DNA of 64,000 bases from Candidatus Denitrolinea symbiosum. GTDB lineage: Bacteria; Chloroflexota; Anaerolineae; Anaerolineales; Villigracilaceae. The first letter of the stretch is position 1, and each line of letters opens with the position of its first letter. Shown here one piece after another: positions 48,440 through 56,643 of the stretch. The notes beneath the pieces were generated by a model, which was not told where the DNA came from, made no database searches, and saw only the letters and a list, made by a program, of their open reading frames with translations. The translations under genes were made by a program, and so were the position numbers. Where the stretch lies: assembly GCA_017312345.1 (NCBI GenBank), contig BLAA01000001.1, positions 2,852,001-2,916,000 on the forward strand, read 5' to 3'.

Positions 48440-49723
48440 ATGCAGAACCGTCATCTCCTCCAGGCAAGTTTCATCGTGACGATCCTGGCGCTGACCCTCG
48501 CGGCTTGCGGACAGAAAACGCCGGTTCCCGTTACGATCATGTACTACCGCCGCGGTTATGTGGAGGGCGGCGAGGACGCCGCGTCGCGCAAAGCGCTCTC
48601 GATCGTCAAGGCGTTTCAAAAAAGATATCCGCATATCACCGTGACCCTCGTCGGGATTCCGTACACCCCCGAAGGCACCAATCAGTTGGAAGCGGCGCTG
48701 AACGCGCGCGAAGTTAACGTGTTCTCCGTCGCGCCCAGCATGCTGCCAGACCTGATTCGCCGCAGCCTCATTTCAAATGTCGAACCGTTCATGACGGCAG
48801 AGGACAAAAAAGATTACTACGAAAACGCCCTGCAGCTTGCAACGGTGGACGGCAAGGTGTACGCCTGGCCCCAATGGGTGACGGCGGTGGCGATGTTCGG
48901 CAATACGCGGCTGCTCGAGCAAAGAGGCGTGACCCCGCCGACCCTCGAGGATCCATGGACCTGGCAGGAATTTGTGGAGGCCAGCCATAAACTCACATTT
49001 ACCCAACCCGATGGGACTCATGTATATGGATTCTCCGCCGCCTCCGCGCCCGGACAGGAACTTTACCTGCCCGTTTTCTACATGGACGGCGGGCGGTTAC
49101 GCAGCCCGGACGCGCACGTCTTCACCTTGCAGGAGCCGGAAGCCGTCTCTGCCCTGCAAAAACTGGCCGATCTGCGCCTGACGGAAAACGTGACCCCGCC
49201 CGACTTCGGCATGGCCGGGCAGACCGATGTACGGACCCAATTCAAGGCGGGGACGGTCGCCATGATCATGGAAACGCCCAGCTTCATCACCGAACTGGAA
49301 AGCGAGGCGATTCCCTTCGTCGTCTTCCCCAACCCGGTCGGCGAGACCGGCCAACTCGTAACGACGGGCGGCTTCGGTATGTTCAGCGTGGTCGAGGTCG
49401 ACGATCCCAACGTCCTGGCGGCCTCTCACCTGTTTGCGCGCTATTTAACCGGCACGGAGGTGGCGCAGGACATCCCCGGCTATCAACTCGCTCCCAGTTT
49501 ACGGCGCAGCAACACCATGTACGCCACCAATGAGCCGCGCCTGGTCATTTCGCGCCTCGTCGCCTATGGCGTCTACGAGCCGCCGGTCGACATCTCTAAC
49601 GAGCTGACCAGGGAATTCACGCTCGCCCTGCAGTCCATCTTGTTGGGAGAAAAGACCGCCCAGCAAGCCATGGACGAGATCGCGCCTGTTTACCAGCAGG
49701 AATTGGACGCGCAGTTCAAATGA
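48440..49723 (+). CDS. Extracellular solute-binding lipoprotein (family 1 type)
   Basis: A 427-residue lipoprotein (lipobox TLAAC near residue 22) with the fold pattern of carbohydrate ABC-transporter binding proteins. Blocks include AFQKRYPHITVTLVGIP, YAWPQWVTAVAMFGN, WTWQEFVEASHKLT and a late TTGGFGMFSV. No ABC permease or ATPase gene is near. Its TGA stop overlaps the ATG of a membrane HAMP-GGDEF protein, so the two are translationally coupled. A sensory role, presenting ligand state to the cyclase, is therefore as likely as transport. SD AAGGAG. Confidence 0.85.
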   Translation: MQNRHLLQASFIVTILALTLAACGQKTPVPVTIMYYRRGYVEGGEDAASRKALSIVKAFQKRYPHITVTLVGIPYTPEGTNQLEAALNAREVNVFSVAPSMLPDLIRRSLISNVEPFMTAEDKKDYYENALQLATVDGKVYAWPQWVTAVAMFGNTRLLEQRGVTPPTLEDPWTWQEFVEASHKLTFTQPDGTHVYGFSAASAPGQELYLPVFYMDGGRLRSPDAHVFTLQEPEAVSALQKLADLRLTENVTPPDFGMAGQTDVRTQFKAGTVAMIMETPSFITELESEAIPFVVFPNPVGETGQLVTTGGFGMFSVVEVDDPNVLAASHLFARYLTGTEVAQDIPGYQLAPSLRRSNTMYATNEPRLVISRLVAYGVYEPPVDISNELTREFTLALQSILLGEKTAQQAMDEIAPVYQQELDAQFK

Positions 49724-51105
49724 AACCTGTCCGCGGGCATATCGCGCGTAGAATCATCTTTGCGTATTCCGGCCTGGCGTTTGTCACGATCCTGGTTTCG
49801 GCAGGCGCCATCGGTGGAATCAGACTGCTGTACCAGAGGCTCGTCCTGGAGGCGCGCCAGCGGCAGGAAATGTCGCTGCTCAGCGCGCGCATCCGCTCTG
49901 AAGCGCTGCTGCTCGCCAATTCCGTCCAGCAATACGTCATTGACGCGGAAAGCGGGGAGGCGGAAAGGCTGGCCCTCGAAAAACATATTGTCATGCTCGA
50001 AGAACTGCTCCAGCAGGCGGTGGACGGGATAAATCCGGATAACGTGGATGAAAGCATCGCCGTCGGCCTGGCGCTTCAAAACATCATGTCCTTCAAGGTG
50101 CAAAGCCGCCGCATCCTGGATCTTTCCGACCAGGAGGGCGGGTTTGGGCCCGAGACAAAACGCCAGATGGACGCCCTGCTCCAGCATTACCAGCCCGAAC
50201 TGATCAAATCGCTGGAGGATTTTGAGAAACTTGAAGGCAGCGCCGCAAAATCGTCATATGCCCAGGCCGACATCTATTCGCTTCACCTGACGATCTTTAT
50301 CGCCATGCTCTCGGCCGCGGCGGTCGTCTTTGCAATCGGCATGTCGATTTGGCTGGCAAAACGGCTCATCATTCCGCTGACCGCCCTGACCGAAAACGTG
50401 AAATTGCAGCCTGAGCTGTCCCTGCAAAGGCCCATTGAAATTTCCACCGACGACGAAATGGGCGCGTTGGCGCAGGCTCTTAATCAAATGAAAGCCGAGA
50501 TCAACGCCTCGCGCGACAAACTGGAAGAATACGCGGACACTCTTGAAGAGCAGGTGGAAGAACGCACCCGCGAACTAAAACTGCTCGCCATCACCGATCC
50601 GCTGACGGGGATCTACAACCGCGGCCATTTCTTCGCGCTCGCCGAAAAGATATTGGACGAAACCAAACGATTGAACCATCCGTTCTCCGTGGCGCTCTTT
50701 GACCTCGACCACTTCAAGAACATCAACGACCGTTTCGGTCATGCCGCCGGGGATCTCGCCCTCAGACAAGTCGCGCGGACGATGCAATCCCAGATCCGCC
50801 AGATGGATTTTCTCGGGCGATACGGCGGCGAGGAATTCGTGGTGGCGTTGCCCTCCACAAAAATAAGCGAGGCTCTTCAGATCGGCCAGCGGATCGTTAT
50901 CGCGGCAAGAAAAATGCAAGTCGAATATAATGGGCGCAGCATTCACGTTACCATCAGCGGCGGCGTCGCTTCCTATGCCTACGACGACGAGGATCTCGGA
51001 CACATCCTCTCCAAAGCCGACAAGGCGCTCTACCTCGCCAAGAAACAGGGACGCGACCGGGTCGTCGCGCACAACTCAACGACAGGTTATATGGAGAAAA
51101 CATGA
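49720..51105 (+). CDS. Membrane diguanylate cyclase (periplasmic sensor, HAMP, GGDEF)
   Basis: A 461-residue protein with a first membrane helix (about 12-35), a periplasmic helical region (about 36-185), a second helix (about 188-210), a HAMP domain (about 212-262), a coiled coil and a GGDEF domain (about 285-455). The active-site motif GGEEF is at about 369-373. The inhibitory I-site RQMD lies exactly five residues before it, so c-di-GMP synthesis with product inhibition is expected. It overlaps the binding-protein gene before it and the CoA-transferase gene after it by 4 bp each (ATGA). Confidence 0.92.
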   Translation: MKPVRGHIARRIIFAYSGLAFVTILVSAGAIGGIRLLYQRLVLEARQRQEMSLLSARIRSEALLLANSVQQYVIDAESGEAERLALEKHIVMLEELLQQAVDGINPDNVDESIAVGLALQNIMSFKVQSRRILDLSDQEGGFGPETKRQMDALLQHYQPELIKSLEDFEKLEGSAAKSSYAQADIYSLHLTIFIAMLSAAAVVFAIGMSIWLAKRLIIPLTALTENVKLQPELSLQRPIEISTDDEMGALAQALNQMKAEINASRDKLEEYADTLEEQVEERTRELKLLAITDPLTGIYNRGHFFALAEKILDETKRLNHPFSVALFDLDHFKNINDRFGHAAGDLALRQVARTMQSQIRQMDFLGRYGGEEFVVALPSTKISEALQIGQRIVIAARKMQVEYNGRSIHVTISGGVASYAYDDEDLGHILSKADKALYLAKKQGRDRVVAHNSTTGYMEKT

Positions 51106-51872
51106 CAGAATACTCTTCCGCCGAACTGATGATCGTCAACGCCGCGCGGCTGCTGCGCGACGGCGACGTGGTCTTCGTGGGCGTGGGACAGCCCAATCTG
51201 GCCTGCAACCTCGCCAAGCGGACTCACGCTCCCAACCTCGTGATGATCTACGAAGCGGGCGTGATCGGCGCGGAACCCGCGCGGCTTCCCCTCTCCATCG
51301 GCGACCCAACCCTCGTCAGCGGCTCGCTCTCGGTGGTAAGCATGTACGACATCTTCAGCAACTACCTCCAGCGCGGCAACGTGGACGTAGGCTTCATGGG
51401 CGGCGCGCAGATAGACAAATTCGGCAACATCAACGCGACCGTCATTGGCGCGTACGAAAAACCGAAGGTCCGCCTGCCCGGTTCGGGCGGCTCGCAGGAG
51501 ATCGCCGCCTGGGCCAACCGCTGTTATATTATGACGCCGCACCAGAAGCGGCGCTTCCCCGAACGCTGCGACTTCCGCACCTCGGTCGGCGCGCTGGACG
51601 GAGGCGGGGAACGTCAACGCATCGGCCTGCGCGGACGCGGCATGGAAGCCGTCGTGACCGACATCGGCATCCTCGAGCCGAACGAGAACGGCGAACTGGT
51701 CCTGGCCGCGCTCCACCCCGGCAAGACCGTTGACGACGCGCAAGCCAATACCGGCTGGGACTTGCAAACCGCCGCGCAAGTCAGAACGACCGAACCGGTC
51801 AGCGAGCGCGAGTTGACGATCCTGCGCGCAGAACTCGACCCGACGGGCATCTACATCAAAAGCGGCGGATGA
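51102..51872 (+). CDS. CoA-transferase beta subunit (glutaconate/3-oxoadipate CoA-transferase type)
   Basis: A 256-residue protein resembling subunit B of class I CoA-transferases such as glutaconate CoA-transferase. Family features are GVGQPNLACNLAKR, YEAGVIGAEP (with the Glu that forms the CoA thioester), GGAQIDKFGNINAT, LPGSGGSQEIA and HQKRRFPERCDF. The alpha subunit, normally adjacent, is absent on both sides. The gene is instead coupled by ATGA overlap to a GGDEF protein. Either the A subunit is elsewhere or this protein works differently. The substrate cannot be assigned. Confidence 0.85.
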   Translation: MTEYSSAELMIVNAARLLRDGDVVFVGVGQPNLACNLAKRTHAPNLVMIYEAGVIGAEPARLPLSIGDPTLVSGSLSVVSMYDIFSNYLQRGNVDVGFMGGAQIDKFGNINATVIGAYEKPKVRLPGSGGSQEIAAWANRCYIMTPHQKRRFPERCDFRTSVGALDGGGERQRIGLRGRGMEAVVTDIGILEPNENGELVLAALHPGKTVDDAQANTGWDLQTAAQVRTTEPVSERELTILRAELDPTGIYIKSGG

Positions 51873-51928
51873 CCTTGCAAGGTTGAAAGCGGAAAACAAA
51901 AACGATTGCGATAAAATCGGACGCGACG

Positions 51929-52873
51929 ATGGAACGTCACCTCTTCCTCACCGGTCAGACTGAATTGCACGGTTCGCTGGTCGCGCTGAATTCCATGCAA
52001 GCGCGCCTGCGCGGACAAAAGGCCACCGGCCTGATCGAAGTCAAAGTGGGGACGAGCCGCCAGATCGTGATCGTCTACGCCAACGGCGTCCAGGTCGGAA
52101 CATACCTGCTGGAAAACGACAAGAGCCGCTCCTTCAACCTGACTGAACTTTCCGTGCTTTGGGGCGGCGCGCCGTTTTCCGTCTCGTCCGTCACCCTCCC
52201 CGACCGGGCCGGGCGCGCCGTCTGGCTGATCCTCGAATCGCGGCTGCACGAACGCGCCGAGGTCAACAATGAACAGGATTGGAACCAACTGCTCGCGCGC
52301 TGGAAACAGGAAGGCTTCAACGGCGCGGCGGAATTAACTTCCAAAACCGTTCAGGGATTCATCGTCCTCCAAATGGGACAGGTCGTGGAGACCGAGACCG
52401 TCTTCTTCAGCGGAAACGGATTCGAGTCCGCGCCGCCTCCCAACGTCGGCGTATACGGAGCCTGGCAGGTCGCCACTTACGCCGCCTCCCCTCTCTCAGG
52501 CGCGTGGAAATGCCTGAACCTGCGCGAGAGCGCGATCCGCTGGGCCAGCCGCGCGCTGGACCGCTACCGGGAGATCGCCGGATATAAATTCCTGCAAGTC
52601 ACCAGCCGGGAGATCAAAGAGATCATCCGCCCCTGGGAATGGAAGATCGAGATCGCCAACGCCTCCATCACCGACGACCACTTCTTTGCCGGCCTCGAAG
52701 CCGCCGCGCACGCCTACCGCGCGCTGCTCATGGGACTGGGGACCCAGATGAGTTTCGTCGTCGGCGGCGCGCTGACCCAACGGATCCTGAACGAAGTCTA
52801 CGAAGACCTCGAAGCCGACCAGCGTTCCGCGCTGGGCGCCCACCGACTGATCCCCGCCGCATTTTCATTTTGA
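51929..52873 (+). CDS. Hypothetical protein (314 aa)
   Basis: A soluble protein. The N-terminal part, with TELHGSLVALNSMQARLRGQ and TGLIEVKVG, resembles the beta-rich start of DUF4388-like regulatory domains, but the match is weak. The C-terminal half is helical, from ESAIRWASRALDRYREIAGYK onward. No catalytic motif was found. There is no SD. A TAAAAT sequence (51912-51917) lies 11 nt before the ATG, so the leader is very short. Confidence 0.55.
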   Translation: MERHLFLTGQTELHGSLVALNSMQARLRGQKATGLIEVKVGTSRQIVIVYANGVQVGTYLLENDKSRSFNLTELSVLWGGAPFSVSSVTLPDRAGRAVWLILESRLHERAEVNNEQDWNQLLARWKQEGFNGAAELTSKTVQGFIVLQMGQVVETETVFFSGNGFESAPPPNVGVYGAWQVATYAASPLSGAWKCLNLRESAIRWASRALDRYREIAGYKFLQVTSREIKEIIRPWEWKIEIANASITDDHFFAGLEAAAHAYRALLMGLGTQMSFVVGGALTQRILNEVYEDLEADQRSALGAHRLIPAAFSF

Positions 52874-52882
52874 GACCCCCCC

Positions 52883-53776
52883 ATGAACATCAGCCTTGAA
52901 ACCAGACCCGGCGTCAAACACTCCAAACGCGTATGGAATTGGGCGCTGGCCGCGGCGCTCGCGCTGGCGGCATTCGGTTGGGTCTATTACTACGAACCCC
53001 TGCAGACGGGGGCCTACTCCAGTTACTGGAACGACAAAATCACGGACGCAATCACGCTCCTGGCCGTATTCGCCGCCGCAGGACTCAGCCTGAATTTAAC
53101 GCGCCACTACGCCCCATCCGAACCGCCGCGCCGCGTCTGGGCGACCTTCACCCTCGGCTGGTGGGCCTGGGCGGCCAGCGAATCCCTCGGCTTCATTTAC
53201 GATTACTTCTACTGGTACAAGTCCTATCCCGACTACACAGTCCCCGAAATCACCGTCATGGACGCCTTCTGGCTGCTGGGATACTTCTTCTTCGGACTTT
53301 CTCTATACCATCAATTCCGCCTGATCTACCGCGCCAAAGGCGGACAAAAAATAGCCGCCTATCTATTATTCATCGCCGCCATCCTCCTGGCCGCCTTCGG
53401 GCTGACCAGATGGGCGCTGGACGCCGGGCTGGGAAGCGGAAACACATGGGAAGGAATGTATCTCGGAATCCTCTATCCCGTTCTCGACCTGCTGGAGGGC
53501 GCGGCCGCCCTCTGGCTCTTCTTCCTCTTCGGCCTCGGCTACCTCGGGCGTCCCTGGTGGGGACTGATTCTGTTCGCCTTCGCCGACGGAATCGCCACCT
53601 TCTTCTGGCTCGGCGGCTACAATTGGGTTTCAGACCAGACCTACTACACGCTCGACCTGCTCGCCAACCTGATCTACCTCGCGGGCTACGCCCTCACCGC
53701 GCTGGCCCTCCTCGCCGCGCACGAACATATCGAACGGGGCATCACCGCCGAAACGCAAAACGCGCCGCAACCCTGA
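52883..53776 (+). CDS. Polytopic membrane protein, unknown function
   Basis: A 297-residue protein with about eight transmembrane helices, rich in aromatic residues in the loops (YYYEPLQTGAYSSYWND, YDYFYWYKSYPDYTVPE). The first helix is at about 18-36. I do not recognise the family. It starts 9 nt after the preceding hypothetical gene and is probably co-transcribed with it. Confidence 0.6.
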   Translation: MNISLETRPGVKHSKRVWNWALAAALALAAFGWVYYYEPLQTGAYSSYWNDKITDAITLLAVFAAAGLSLNLTRHYAPSEPPRRVWATFTLGWWAWAASESLGFIYDYFYWYKSYPDYTVPEITVMDAFWLLGYFFFGLSLYHQFRLIYRAKGGQKIAAYLLFIAAILLAAFGLTRWALDAGLGSGNTWEGMYLGILYPVLDLLEGAAALWLFFLFGLGYLGRPWWGLILFAFADGIATFFWLGGYNWVSDQTYYTLDLLANLIYLAGYALTALALLAAHEHIERGITAETQNAPQP

Positions 53777-53788
53777 CGTTTTTCTCCC

Positions 53789-53824
53789 TTTACGAGATTC
53801 AAAAGTCAAAGTATATGAAGAGGG
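53789..53824 (+). promoter_or_regulatory. Promoter for a leaderless HAD-hydrolase mRNA
   Basis: TTTACG (53789-53794), a 17-nt spacer and TATATG (53812-53817) are followed by 7 nt and then the ATG at 53825. The expected transcription start is the A of the ATG. Confidence 0.6.
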
Positions 53825-54565
53825 ATGAACGCGATCATCCGCGCCGCTCTCTTCGACCTCGGGGGAACCCTGATGTATTCGCGCGAACCGTGGGAGCCCA
53901 TCCTCGATCGCGGCTACCAGGCCCTCGCCCAATCCCTCTGCGAGCAGGGATTTGACCTCGACTGCGCCGACCTGCCCAAAACCGTCCGCTACCACCTCGA
54001 CCGATACTTCGCCCGCCGCGACGAAGACCTCTTCGAGACCACCTACCTCGCCGTCCTGCGCGAACTGCTGATCGAGCGAGGCCATCCCAACGTTGACGAC
54101 AAAGTCATCCGCCGCGCGCTCGACGCCTTCTACGCGCACACGCAGCCCAACTGGACGCTGGAGGAAGACGCCGCCCTCATGCTCCGCACGCTCGAAGCGG
54201 GCGGCTACCGCCTCGGCCTCGTCTCCAACGCGGGCGACAACCAGGACGTCTTCCAGCTCGTCGAACGCTTCCGCATCGAGCCGTTCTTCGACTTCATCCT
54301 GACCTCGGCGGCCTGTTCCTACCGCAAACCGCATCCGCGCATCTTTGAACTCGCGATGGCGCACTGGAACATCCCCGCGCGCGAGATCGTGATGGTCGGC
54401 GACAGCCTCGAAGCGGACATCCGCGGCGCGCAGCGCCTCGGCATCTTCGCCGTCTGGATCAAGCGACGCGTCTCGAAGACCGCGAACCGCCGCGGCGTCC
54501 AGCCCGACGCGGAGATCGAATCGCTGGCCGAACTCCCCGCGCTGCTCCGTCGCGTCTCAAGTTGA
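53825..54565 (+). CDS. HAD-superfamily hydrolase
   Basis: A 246-residue HAD subfamily I protein. Motif I is FDLGGTL: the nucleophile Asp is present, but the usual second Asp is Gly, as in a sizeable subset of HAD proteins. Motif II is VSNAGD, motif III uses the Lys of YRKPHP, and motif IV is MVGDSLEAD. It is probably a phosphatase of a small metabolite, though loss of the second Asp may change the reaction. The mRNA appears leaderless. rarA follows 38 bp downstream. Confidence 0.85.
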   Translation: MNAIIRAALFDLGGTLMYSREPWEPILDRGYQALAQSLCEQGFDLDCADLPKTVRYHLDRYFARRDEDLFETTYLAVLRELLIERGHPNVDDKVIRRALDAFYAHTQPNWTLEEDAALMLRTLEAGGYRLGLVSNAGDNQDVFQLVERFRIEPFFDFILTSAACSYRKPHPRIFELAMAHWNIPAREIVMVGDSLEADIRGAQRLGIFAVWIKRRVSKTANRRGVQPDAEIESLAELPALLRRVSS

Positions 54566-54603
54566 CGCCCCGCAAACCCATTTCGGGATGGTAGAATCGC
54601 CTT

Positions 54604-56010
54604 ATGCCCGACCTCTTCGACCACGCCATGCAGGAACGCATGAAAACCGAAGCGCCGCTGGCGGCCCGTATGCGTCCGCGCACGCTGGACGAATTTGTGG
54701 GACAGGAACACATCGTCGGCGAGGGCAAACTGCTGCGCCGCGCCATCGAAGCCGACCGACTCTTCTCGTCCATCATCCTCTTCGGCCCGCCTGGCTCTGG
54801 CAAGACCACCCTCGCGCAAGTCATCGCCAACACCACACGGAGTCACTTCGTCACCATCTCGGCAATTTTGGCGGGCAAAGCCGACCTGCGCGTCGTCGTG
54901 GATGAAGCCGTCGAGCGCCGCCGCCTGCACAACCTCCGCACCATCCTCTTCGTGGACGAGGTCCACCGCTGGAACAAAGCCCAGCAGGACGCGCTCCTGC
55001 CCCACGTCGAGAGCGGCGTGATCACCCTCATCGGCGCGACCACCGAAAACCCATACTTCGAAGTCATCAAAGCGCTCATCTCGCGCTCGCGCGTCTTCCA
55101 ACTGCGGAATCTGAATCAGGAAGAGACGGGCATCCTGCTCGACCGCGCCCTGGCGGACAAGGAACGCGGCTACGGGACGAAGCGCGTCATCCTCGACCCC
55201 GAAGCGCGCGCCCACCTCTGCGAAGTTGCCGGCGGGGACGCGCGCAACGCCCTCAACGCCCTCGAGCTCGCGGTGGAGTCGACTCCTCCCAGCGCGGACG
55301 GCGCGATCCACGTCACGCTCGAGGTCGCGCAGGAATCCATCCAGCGCCGCGCCGCGCTCTACGACAAAGACGGCGACGCGCATTACGACACGATCAGCGC
55401 GTTCATCAAGTCTGTGCGCGGAAGCGATCCAGACGCGGCGTTGTACTGGCTGGCAAAGATGCTCTACGCGGGCGAAGACCGGAAGTTCATCCTGCGCCGT
55501 TTGGTCATCCTCGCGGGCGAAGACATCGGCCTCGCCGACCCGATGGCACTCGTGGTGACGGCCTCGGCAGTCCAGGCTTTCGAGTTCGTCGGCCTGCCCG
55601 AGGGGATCTATCCCATCGTCGAAGCGACGTTGTACCTCGCCACCGCGCCCAAGTCCAACAGCGCGGGCGCGTACTTCAAAGCGATGAAGAAACTCGAAGA
55701 GGAGGGACAAGTCTCCGTGCCGCGTCATCTCATGGACGGCAGCCGCGACGCGGCGGCGATGGGACACGGCAAAGACTACGTCTATCCGCATGACCACGCG
55801 GGGCATTTCATCCCGCAGCAGTATCTCCCCAAACGCCTGCTCGGGACATATTTCTACAGTCCCTCGGGCGAGGGATACGAAGCGCAAGTGGCGGCGCGCC
55901 TCGAAATGTGGCGCGAGGCGCAGAGGAAGGCGCTGGGAATAGAAAAGCACATCGAAGCCCCTGAATTAAGTGAAGAGCAAATCCACGAAATAAAACGGAA
56001 AATCAAATAA
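54604..56010 (+). CDS. rarA: Replication-associated recombination protein A (AAA+ ATPase)
   Basis: A 468-residue RarA/MgsA/WRNIP1-family AAA+ ATPase that acts at stalled replication forks. Walker A is [10 protein letters not shown] and Walker B is [18 protein letters not shown]. Sensor region TTENPYFEV and the C-terminal tetramerisation part with [18 protein letters not shown] sequence are present. TAGAAT (54592-54597) ends 6 nt before the ATG with no SD, so a leaderless start is likely. It is followed 1 nt after its stop by a histidine phosphatase gene. Confidence 0.95.
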   Translation: MPDLFDHAMQERMKTEAPLAARMRPRTLDEFVGQEHIVGEGKLLRRAIEADRLFSSIILFGPPGSGKTTLAQVIANTTRSHFVTISAILAGKADLRVVVDEAVERRRLHNLRTILFVDEVHRWNKAQQDALLPHVESGVITLIGATTENPYFEVIKALISRSRVFQLRNLNQEETGILLDRALADKERGYGTKRVILDPEARAHLCEVAGGDARNALNALELAVESTPPSADGAIHVTLEVAQESIQRRAALYDKDGDAHYDTISAFIKSVRGSDPDAALYWLAKMLYAGEDRKFILRRLVILAGEDIGLADPMALVVTASAVQAFEFVGLPEGIYPIVEATLYLATAPKSNSAGAYFKAMKKLEEEGQVSVPRHLMDGSRDAAAMGHGKDYVYPHDHAGHFIPQQYLPKRLLGTYFYSPSGEGYEAQVAARLEMWREAQRKALGIEKHIEAPELSEEQIHEIKRKIK

Positions 56011-56011
56011 C

Positions 56012-56623
56012 ATGCCCCTGCTGCTTCTCATCCGTCACGGCGAAAACGATTACACCAAAAAGGGAAAACTCGCGGGACGCATTAGCGGCGTCCACCTGAA
56101 CGAACGCGGACGCGAACAGGCTCAGGCGTTGGGCGAGGCGTTCAAGGACGTCCGCGTCGCGGCGGTCTACTCCAGCCCGCTGGAACGCGCCGTCGAGACG
56201 GCGACCCCGATCGCCGAGGCGCGCGGCCTCCCCGTCCAGATCGAGGCGGGGCTGCTCGAGTCGGACGTCGGGCAGTGGCAGGGACGCGCCTGGCGGTCGC
56301 TGCGTCGGATGAAGATCTGGGAGACCGTTCAACGCGCGCCGTCTCGTTTCCGTTTCCCCGAAGGCGAATCGTTTCTGGAGATGCAGGGCCGCGTCGCCGC
56401 CGCGCTGGACGCCGTCCTGCGGAAACACAAACCGAAGGAGATCGTCGTCTGCGTCTTCCACGCCGACCCGATCAAACTGGCCGTGGCGCATTACCTCGGC
56501 CTGCCGCTCGACCATTTTCAGCGGCTGGGATGCGACACGGGTTCGGTCAGCGCGCTGCAAATCGGCGGAACGGGGGCGAGCCTGATCAAACTCAACCAGC
56601 GCCCGCCGTTCGATTTCCTGTGA
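56012..56623 (+). CDS. Histidine phosphatase family protein
   Basis: A 203-residue phosphoglycerate-mutase-like phosphatase. The catalytic His is in LIRHGEND. Other active-site elements are VYSSPLERAVETA (Arg), ESDVGQWQG (Glu) and VCVFHADPIK (second His). It differs from cofactor-dependent mutases by its short length and is more like a broad acid phosphatase or an alpha-ribazole phosphatase relative. It overlaps no gene but starts 1 nt after rarA. Confidence 0.85.
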   Translation: MPLLLLIRHGENDYTKKGKLAGRISGVHLNERGREQAQALGEAFKDVRVAAVYSSPLERAVETATPIAEARGLPVQIEAGLLESDVGQWQGRAWRSLRRMKIWETVQRAPSRFRFPEGESFLEMQGRVAAALDAVLRKHKPKEIVVCVFHADPIKLAVAHYLGLPLDHFQRLGCDTGSVSALQIGGTGASLIKLNQRPPFDFL

Positions 56624-56643
56624 GGCGGCTCGGCGCGCCCCGC

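Noticed and set aside
54319..55950. Minus-strand frame of 543 codons opposite rarA and the HAD gene
   Set aside because: It overlaps two well-supported genes and has no motifs.
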